12,106 nucleotides of DNA from Flavobacteriaceae bacterium (GTDB lineage Bacteria > Bacteroidota > Bacteroidia > Flavobacteriales > Flavobacteriaceae): positions 1 through 12,106 of the forward strand of contig JABJFE010000044.1 of NCBI GenBank assembly GCA_018662905.1. The letters are read 5' to 3'. Shown in pieces: positions 7,152-12,106 of the stretch (position 1 is its first letter; each line of letters starts with the position of its first letter). The notes beneath the pieces were generated by a model, which ran no database searches, was not told the DNA's origin, and saw only the letters and a list, made by a program, of their open reading frames with translations. Made by a program: the position numbers and the translations under genes.

Positions 7152-7159
7152 TATATTTG
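7152..7159 (+). promoter_or_regulatory. Candidate -7 element for the NrnA-PPIase-DUF3810 operon
   Basis: TATATTTG is an exact TAnnTTTG match directly before the ATG at 7165, which would give a transcript starting at or within a few bases of that codon. No TTG lies at the expected -33 distance. The same bases encode residues 2-5 if translation instead starts at 7147, so the match may be chance. Confidence 0.3.
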
Positions 7160-7164
7160 AAATA

Positions 7165-8181
7165 ATGAAATTTGAAAAAATAAAAAAACTAAAAGAGCTA
7201 ATTAATGATAGTAAAAGCATTGTTATTATCCCTCATACAAGCCCTGACGGAGATGCAATAGGAAGCTGTTTAGCTCTTTTTAATATGCTTAACACAATTA
7301 ATAAAACATCCCAGATAATCAGCCCAAATAAAGCTCCAGATTTTTTAAATTGGACGCCTGGATTTGATAATATAATTTACTTTGATAGTGATGAGAAGAA
7401 ATGTAAAGAATCATTATTGAAATCTGATTTAGTTTTCACCCTTGACTTTAATGATCTTAATAGAATTGGAGAACTTAATGAGTTTGTTGAAAAATCAAAC
7501 TCTAAAATAGTCATGATTGATCACCATCAAAATCCGAAAGATTATGCTGATTTAGTTTTTTCAGAACCTAAAACTGGATCAACATGTGAGCTACTTTATG
7601 AAATATTTGAATCTATCGGATTAGAAAACAAACTCAACAAAGACATTTCATCATGTCTTTACTTAGGCATCATGACTGACACAGGTTCTTTTCAATTTTC
7701 ATCTGTTACAGCTAGAACTCATGAAATAATCTCAAATTTGTTGAGTAAAAAAATTGATCATAATAAAATTTATAATAAAGTATATAATGACTCCTCTGAA
7801 AGTAGACTTAAAGTTTTAGGCTCTGCTTTAAACAGTCTGACTCATATCAAAGAATTAAACACTGTTTTTATGTCACTAAAAAGAGAAGAATTAGAAAGGT
7901 TTAATTATAAAAAAGGTGATTCTGAAGGTATTGTAAATTACGGGCTTTCCCTTAAAGGGGTTGTTTTCTGTGCTATTTTTATTGAAGATACAATCAATGA
8001 TAATAATGTTAAAATATCCTTTAGATCAATAGGAGAATTTCCCTGTAACCTATATGCTGAAAAAAACTTTTCTGGAGGAGGACACATAAATGCATCAGGC
8101 GGAAGGTTTGATGGAAATTGTGAAAAAGCAATTGAAGAATTTTTAAAAACAATACCTAAATACAAAGACAAATTAATTTAA
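7165..8181 (+). CDS. nrnA: NrnA-like DHH/DHHA1 phosphoesterase (oligoribonuclease / pAp phosphatase type)
   Basis: A 338-residue cytoplasmic protein of the DHH family, the usual NrnA length. Seen: motif I VIIPHTSPDGDAIGS at 20-34 (H24, D28, D30), motif II TLDFND with D94, motif III IVMIDHHQNP at 115-124 (D119, H120, H121), motif IV LGIMTDTGSFQFS at 167-179 (D172), and the DHHA1 substrate-binding GGGH at 304-307 in SGGGHINASGGRF. All Mn-binding residues are present. Known: NrnA proteins degrade 2-5 nt RNA fragments and dephosphorylate 3'-phosphoadenosine 5'-phosphate; which activity dominates here is inferred from family only. Start: ATG 7165 matches the usual beginning shortly before the LKELI helix and follows TATATTTG; an in-frame ATG at 7147 would add six residues (MLIFEI) and cannot be excluded. 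The gene is divergent from the mutL operon and 5 nt from the downstream isomerase gene. Confidence 0.9.
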   Translation: MKFEKIKKLKELINDSKSIVIIPHTSPDGDAIGSCLALFNMLNTINKTSQIISPNKAPDFLNWTPGFDNIIYFDSDEKKCKESLLKSDLVFTLDFNDLNRIGELNEFVEKSNSKIVMIDHHQNPKDYADLVFSEPKTGSTCELLYEIFESIGLENKLNKDISSCLYLGIMTDTGSFQFSSVTARTHEIISNLLSKKIDHNKIYNKVYNDSSESRLKVLGSALNSLTHIKELNTVFMSLKREELERFNYKKGDSEGIVNYGLSLKGVVFCAIFIEDTINDNNVKISFRSIGEFPCNLYAEKNFSGGGHINASGGRFDGNCEKAIEEFLKTIPKYKDKLI

Positions 8182-8186
8182 AAAAA

Positions 8187-9275
8187 ATGAAAAAAAATAT
8201 TTACTCAATAATTTTATTATCAAGTTTATTAATCTCGTCGTGTGTAAGTACTCATCCTGATCTTAATGATGGACTTTATGCAGATATTAAAACTAACAAA
8301 GGAAATATATTAATCAATCTAACATTTAAAGAAACACCTGTAACTGTTGCTAATTTTGTTTCACTTAGTGAAGGAAAAAACAAAGAAGTTACTCCTGAAT
8401 TTAAAAATAAAAAATATTACGACGGACTAATTTTTCATAGGGTTATTGAAAACTTTATGATTCAAGGAGGTGATCCATCTGGAACTGGTCGTGGAGGACC
8501 TGGTTACAACTTCAAAGATGAGTTTAATGAAGATCTAATACATGATTCTGCTGGAATATTATCAATGGCAAACTCAGGCCCTAAAACTAATGGCAGTCAA
8601 TTCTTTATCACTCATAAGGAAACACCATGGCTGAACGGAAAACATACTGTTTTTGGAAAAGTCATTAAAGGAATTGAGACAGTGGATTTAATTGAACAAA
8701 ATGATACAATAAAAAATGTTTCAATTATAAGAAAAGGTAGAGAGGCTAGAGCTTTTAACGCTTCTAAAATATTCTCAAATCATTTTGAAGATGATCGAAT
8801 GATGGAGGAAAAAAAAATAGCATTGCTTGAAAGTATAAGAACAGGGAAAAAAACTGCACATGAATCTGAAAAGTCATATTCAAAGAAAACGAATACAGGA
8901 TTAGAATACACTATAACTTATAAGGCAGATAACTCAAAAAAAGTTGATGGTAGTAAAATCGTAATGACTCATTATGCAGTTTATTTTGAAGACGGTTCTC
9001 TATTAGATACTAGTATTTTAGAGATTGCTGAACAATATCAAACAGTAAATATTGTTAAAAAAAATCAAGGGGGTTATGCTCCAATTGAAGCAAAAATAGG
9101 GCCAGAGGATTCTATGATATCCGGTTTTAAAGAAGGGCTAAAACTTCTTAATGTTGGTGACAAAGCAACTCTATTCCTCCCATATTATCTTGCTTACGGA
9201 GAAACGGGCAGAAGCCCGCAAATACCACCTAAATCTAATTTGATTTTTGAAGTTGAAATTATTGAGTTGAAATAA
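8187..9275 (+). CDS. Lipoprotein peptidyl-prolyl isomerase: cyclophilin-FKBP fusion
   Basis: A 362-residue protein with two different prolyl isomerase folds. Residues 1-18 are a lipoprotein signal ending LLISSC, so Cys19 would be lipidated after signal peptidase II cleavage, placing it in the periplasm on the inner or outer membrane. Cyclophilin domain at about 30-182: FHRVIENFMIQGGDPSGTG at 83-101 with catalytic R85, NGSQFFI at 135-141, W148 and H153 in PWLNGKH, and FGKVIKG. A charged linker at about 185-237 may be helical. FKBP domain at about 238-362: YAVYFEDGSLLDTS, MISGFKEGLKLLNVGDKATLFLP and YGETGRSPQIPPKSNLIFEVEII. Both look complete. Known: flavobacteria place FKBP lipoproteins such as GldI next to the DHH gene; this protein occupies that position, but whether it replaces GldI is inference. 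It starts 5 nt after NrnA and ends 3 nt before DUF3810, so it is co-transcribed. Confidence 0.92.
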   Translation: MKKNIYSIILLSSLLISSCVSTHPDLNDGLYADIKTNKGNILINLTFKETPVTVANFVSLSEGKNKEVTPEFKNKKYYDGLIFHRVIENFMIQGGDPSGTGRGGPGYNFKDEFNEDLIHDSAGILSMANSGPKTNGSQFFITHKETPWLNGKHTVFGKVIKGIETVDLIEQNDTIKNVSIIRKGREARAFNASKIFSNHFEDDRMMEEKKIALLESIRTGKKTAHESEKSYSKKTNTGLEYTITYKADNSKKVDGSKIVMTHYAVYFEDGSLLDTSILEIAEQYQTVNIVKKNQGGYAPIEAKIGPEDSMISGFKEGLKLLNVGDKATLFLPYYLAYGETGRSPQIPPKSNLIFEVEIIELK

Positions 9276-9278
9276 TTA

Positions 9279-10325
9279 ATGAAATTTTTATCTATTTTAT
9301 TTAGATTAAAATCATTTTTACTGTGTGTATTAGTTTTATTATCATTTCAATTTATAATACGATATCCTCATATTATTGAAAGTTATTACTCTAATTTAGT
9401 TTACAAGAATATTTCTTATTATACAATATTGTTTTTCAATGAATTCCTATTCTCTTTTGGAGATTTTTTATACTTATTTATCCCAATAGTTTTTTTCTTT
9501 AAACTTAAAAACACTAACACTAGAAGAAAAAACTTAAAGATTTGCTTTCAATTTTTATTAGGAATTTATGTGATTTTTAATATTCAATGGGGACTAAATT
9601 ACCATAGAGTTTCACTAAAAGATAAACTAACAATTTCAAGAAATTACAGTCTAAATCAACTTAAAAACACTACACTGTATTTCATTAATAAAACAAATGA
9701 TATTCACAGAAAAATTTCAGACAACGACTCTATTTCAGTGAAATTTGACAATAATCTGTTTTTTGAATCTTTACAGTCGATTAAAAACTCTCCTTATAAC
9801 AAGAATCAAAAATTAAACCCAACTATAAAAAAATCTTTATTCAGTTTACCGCTTTCTTATATGGGTTTTAGTGGATATATAAATCCTTTTACTCTAGAAG
9901 CTCATATCAATACTAATGTTGCAAAATTAAATATACCTACTACAATATGTCACGAAATCGCTCACCAACTAGGATATTCAGCTGAAAACGAAGCAAATTA
10001 CATAAGTATTGAAGCTACTCTAAATTCCGACAATGAATACGTAAATTATAGTGGAAGTACATTTGCATTAAAATACTTGTTGAACGAAATATATTTAAAT
10101 GACAAAAAAACATATGATGAGTTAATAAGTAAAATTAACATAGGAGTGTTAAAGAATTATAAAGAAGTATCTGAAAATTGGAAAAGATATAAAAATCCAC
10201 TCGAGAAATACTTCAAAAAATCATATGATATTTATTTAAAAGCAAACAACCAAACTAAAGGGATAAAAACCTATAATTTGGTTGTTGATTTATTGGTTAA
10301 TAAATATATTAGTTCAGAACTTTAG
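9279..10325 (+). CDS. DUF3810 family membrane protein, putative zinc metallopeptidase
   Basis: A 348-residue protein with three N-terminal hydrophobic helices (about 8-28, 47-74 and 87-103), then a mostly polar domain. Seen: QWGLNYHR at 103-110, matching the family's WGxNYxR; MGFSGYINPFTLEAHIN at about 195-211; and TTICHEIAHQLGYSAENEAN at 221-240. The latter carries an HExxH zinc site (H225, E226, H229) with E236 or E238 as a likely third ligand. Known: DUF3810 is a Bacteroidota family of uncharacterised proteins; protease activity is suggested by the motif, not proven. It starts 3 nt after the prolyl isomerase gene with ATG at 9279, pointing to an envelope folding and proteolysis pair. The catalytic domain is probably periplasmic. 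The 3' end (TAG 10323-10325) overlaps the convergent propeller gene by 17 bp and abuts a palindromic hairpin. Confidence 0.88.
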   Translation: MKFLSILFRLKSFLLCVLVLLSFQFIIRYPHIIESYYSNLVYKNISYYTILFFNEFLFSFGDFLYLFIPIVFFFKLKNTNTRRKNLKICFQFLLGIYVIFNIQWGLNYHRVSLKDKLTISRNYSLNQLKNTTLYFINKTNDIHRKISDNDSISVKFDNNLFFESLQSIKNSPYNKNQKLNPTIKKSLFSLPLSYMGFSGYINPFTLEAHINTNVAKLNIPTTICHEIAHQLGYSAENEANYISIEATLNSDNEYVNYSGSTFALKYLLNEIYLNDKKTYDELISKINIGVLKNYKEVSENWKRYKNPLEKYFKKSYDIYLKANNQTKGIKTYNLVVDLLVNKYISSEL

Positions 10326-12106
10326 GAGCTCCTAATTGTTCTAAATCGTTACTTAAAACATCAACTGCTTTAATAAATTTTTCAACTCTTGGTGAAATAC
10401 TATCCCATTGATCTTTTGCAATATCAAAACTATCCATATGGTGTTTGGTAGGTCCATATGAATTACCATAAAAACCTCTTTTAGCAATAGAAATTCTTTC
10501 AGAAACAAGAGAAATATCTTTTTCCATTATCTCTTTTTTTGATTTATTTCCATAAAGTAAAACATCAGTTAAATTCATTTGATCTTTTAATTCGTTTAAT
10601 TTATTTAATATATCAGAATCAATATTTTTTATATATCTCAAAGTATTCTCGAAACTTGATTGTTTTTTCTTAGACTTAATGTAATTAGAGATCATAACTG
10701 AATACTCAATTTCAAATTTATTTAATTCTAATATGAATTCATCAATTTTAGAACTCAAAGGATTTTTTAACACATTCTCTCTAATTCTTTTTACATCAAA
10801 CGTTTTACTCTTGGTTAATTCATTAACACCACCCTGAACTAATTCTAAAAGATGTACTGAGTATTTACCTGGTTTTACTGTAAGAGATGATCTAGACCAC
10901 CTAGAATTTGAATTCAGTATTGTTGGTAAAGGTTTCGAAAGATTCCATGAAACTCTATTAATACCTTTTTTAGTTGAACCATTAATTCGATCTACTAAAT
11001 CTCCATTATCATCTCTAATTTCCAATATTATTTTAGATTTAGTCTCATTAATTTCTTTATCCAATTCATCCCATCCTACAAAAGGAATGTCTTTATTTAA
11101 TTTGTCTAATTCTTTTTCTCTTTTAGATCTAAGGGATTTTAAGGATTTATATGAATCAGGTAAGTTGTAAGAAAATATAGCACCATAAGGTGGATTTTTA
11201 GATGCATAATAAGATGACCCTTGACTAGAAGTTCCTGATCTAATCGGATTATATTGAAGTGCTTCTTTTACATCAAACAATATAACCTCACTACTATTGG
11301 ATTTATTTAATTTTCTTAACGAACTAAAGTCATCTAATACATAAAATCCTCTTCCAAATGTTGCCAAAACTAAATCATTTTCCCTTTTTTGAATTACTAA
11401 ATCTCTTACTGAAATTGTTGGTAATCCAGTTGAAAGCTTAATCCACTTTTCACCTTGGTTATTAGAAAAATACAACCCATATTCAGAGGCTAAAAACAAT
11501 AAGTTTGGATCAATATGATCTTGAACAATTCGCCAAACAAAAGTATCTTCTGGTAATCCATTAATAATAGGCTTCCATGACTTACCACCATTCGAGGTTT
11601 TGTATAAATAAGGGCTATAATCTCCAAACTTGTGATTATCTAATGCTACATATGCGACTTGATCATTATGAAGATCTGCCTTAATATCATTCACAAAAGA
11701 AGAATCAGGAACCCCTGGAAGCTTATCGACAGTGATAGATGTCCAAGAAGAACCACCATCTTTAGTACTATGAATTAATCCATCATCAGTTCCAGCATAT
11801 AAAATATTTTGATCTAATATAGATTCACTTAATGAGGTTATTGTATTATATGTTGACATGGCATAAACGTCCCAAGCAGAATCCCAACTCTGTTGTTTAC
11901 CCATAATAGGCAATTCTAACCTTTCTTGATTCTTAGTTAAATCTTTAGAGATTGGAGTCCAACTGTCTCCCCTGTCATCAGACTTCCAAACTCTTTGAGA
12001 GCCAAAATACAAACGCTTTGGATTGTGAGAACTGACTAGAATTGGTGAATCCCAGTTAAATCTCTCAAAGTCTTCATTTAGTCCAGAATAAGGTTTAATA
12101 AATACG
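10309..12106 (-). CDS. BNR/sortilin-like (VPS10) beta-propeller protein, 'glycosyl hydrolase' type, C-terminal part (partial at window edge)
   Basis: The frame enters from the right edge and is open for 598 residues to TAA at 10311-10309; an internal TTG at 12012 is not a start, since IKPYSGLNEDFERFNWDSP and LVSSHNPKRLYFGSQ read through it. Seen: four Asp-box/BNR repeats near residues 42-49 (SDDRGDSW), 113-121 (STKDGGSSW), 170-177 (TSNGGKSW) and 214-221 (SNNQGEKW), each preceded by a LYAGT- or LYF-type strand; FGRGFYVLDD at about 250-259; then a region with an immunoglobulin-like segment (GINRVSWNL, PGKYSVHLL) and a helical, lysine-rich C-terminus. Known: this roughly 1000-residue family is usually annotated as glycosyl hydrolase or VPS10/sortilin-like and is exported; catalytic activity is unproven. 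No type IX secretion C-terminal domain is recognisable. The signal peptide would lie outside the window. It overlaps DUF3810 by 17 bp, convergently. Confidence 0.88.
   Translation of the reverse strand, partial: VFIKPYSGLNEDFERFNWDSPILVSSHNPKRLYFGSQRVWKSDDRGDSWTPISKDLTKNQERLELPIMGKQQSWDSAWDVYAMSTYNTITSLSESILDQNILYAGTDDGLIHSTKDGGSSWTSITVDKLPGVPDSSFVNDIKADLHNDQVAYVALDNHKFGDYSPYLYKTSNGGKSWKPIINGLPEDTFVWRIVQDHIDPNLLFLASEYGLYFSNNQGEKWIKLSTGLPTISVRDLVIQKRENDLVLATFGRGFYVLDDFSSLRKLNKSNSSEVILFDVKEALQYNPIRSGTSSQGSSYYASKNPPYGAIFSYNLPDSYKSLKSLRSKREKELDKLNKDIPFVGWDELDKEINETKSKIILEIRDDNGDLVDRINGSTKKGINRVSWNLSKPLPTILNSNSRWSRSSLTVKPGKYSVHLLELVQGGVNELTKSKTFDVKRIRENVLKNPLSSKIDEFILELNKFEIEYSVMISNYIKSKKKQSSFENTLRYIKNIDSDILNKLNELKDQMNLTDVLLYGNKSKKEIMEKDISLVSERISIAKRGFYGNSYGPTKHHMDSFDIAKDQWDSISPRVEKFIKAVDVLSNDLEQLGAPKVLN
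10316..10342. terminator. Palindromic hairpin at convergent gene ends (possible bidirectional terminator)
   Basis: A perfect 14-bp palindrome, TTAGGAGCTCCTAA, lies at 10322-10335. It is flanked by AGAAC (10316-10320) and GTTCT (10338-10342), which also pair, giving two 5-bp stems separated by a 1x2 internal loop and closed by an AGCT loop. It includes the DUF3810 stop and sits about 5 nt inside the end of the convergent propeller gene. No T-tract follows on either strand, so termination is inferred from position. Confidence 0.45.

Noticed and set aside
7938..8171. 77-residue open frame on the minus strand inside nrnA
   Set aside because: Antisense to the DHHA1 domain, no motif, no promoter.
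12010..12012. TTG at 12012 as start of the propeller gene
   Set aside because: The frame continues to the window edge with family-typical sequence and no stop, so the gene is truncated by the window rather than starting here.
1..12106. CRISPR arrays, tRNA/rRNA genes, insertion sequences, toxin-antitoxin or phage defence genes
   Set aside because: Searched by eye: no regularly spaced repeats, no tRNA-like cloverleaf or rRNA segments, no transposase or integrase motifs, and gene gaps are all under about 90 bp.

Overview
The window looks like a chromosomal segment from a member of the Bacteroidota, most likely Flavobacteriia. The base composition is strongly AT-rich, with long A and T runs even inside genes. 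No start is clearly preceded by a Shine-Dalgarno sequence. At least one promoter matches the Bacteroidota pattern TTTG - 19 bp - TAnnTTTG. Several gene pairings are typical of flavobacteria: a RecD-like helicase next to a DUF3822 gene and rsmD; mutL followed by two rhomboid genes and an endonuclease/exonuclease/phosphatase (EEP) gene; and an NrnA-like DHH gene followed by a peptidyl-prolyl isomerase lipoprotein. There are no tRNA or rRNA genes, CRISPR arrays, transposases, phage genes or integration scars, so this reads as a core-genome region.

Layout. (1) Positions 1-369, minus: the N-terminal part of a RecD-like ATP-dependent helicase, cut by the window edge. (2) Positions 445-2400, plus: three overlapping genes encoding a membrane-anchored protein of unknown function, a DUF3822 protein and the 16S rRNA methyltransferase RsmD, behind a good promoter at 393-423. 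(3) Positions 2447-7081, minus, transcribed right to left: five tightly packed genes, namely a small one-helix membrane protein (best start a TTG at 7081), MutL, two rhomboid proteases and a membrane-anchored EEP protein. Spacings are 5 nt, 3 nt, a 10-nt overlap and a 4-nt overlap, so this is almost certainly one operon. (4) Positions 7165-10325, plus, divergent from operon 3: an NrnA-type DHH phosphoesterase, a lipoprotein fusing a cyclophilin domain to an FKBP domain, and a DUF3810 membrane protein with an HEIAH zinc-protease motif. (5) Positions 10309-12106, minus: the C-terminal 598 residues of a large BNR/sortilin-like beta-propeller protein, convergent with and overlapping the DUF3810 gene by 17 bp.

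Much of the window concerns nucleic-acid maintenance (helicase, MutL, RsmD, NrnA) and envelope protein processing (two rhomboids, the proline isomerase fusion, the DUF3810 putative protease, the propeller protein). I found no clear new defence or mobile system. The points most worth following are: the membrane-anchored protein paired with DUF3822, which may resemble the pilin/PilM arrangement; the paired rhomboids translationally coupled to an EEP protein downstream of mutL; the altered endonuclease motif in MutL; the cyclophilin-FKBP fusion next to a putative metalloprotease; and a compact palindromic hairpin at the overlapping convergent gene ends.
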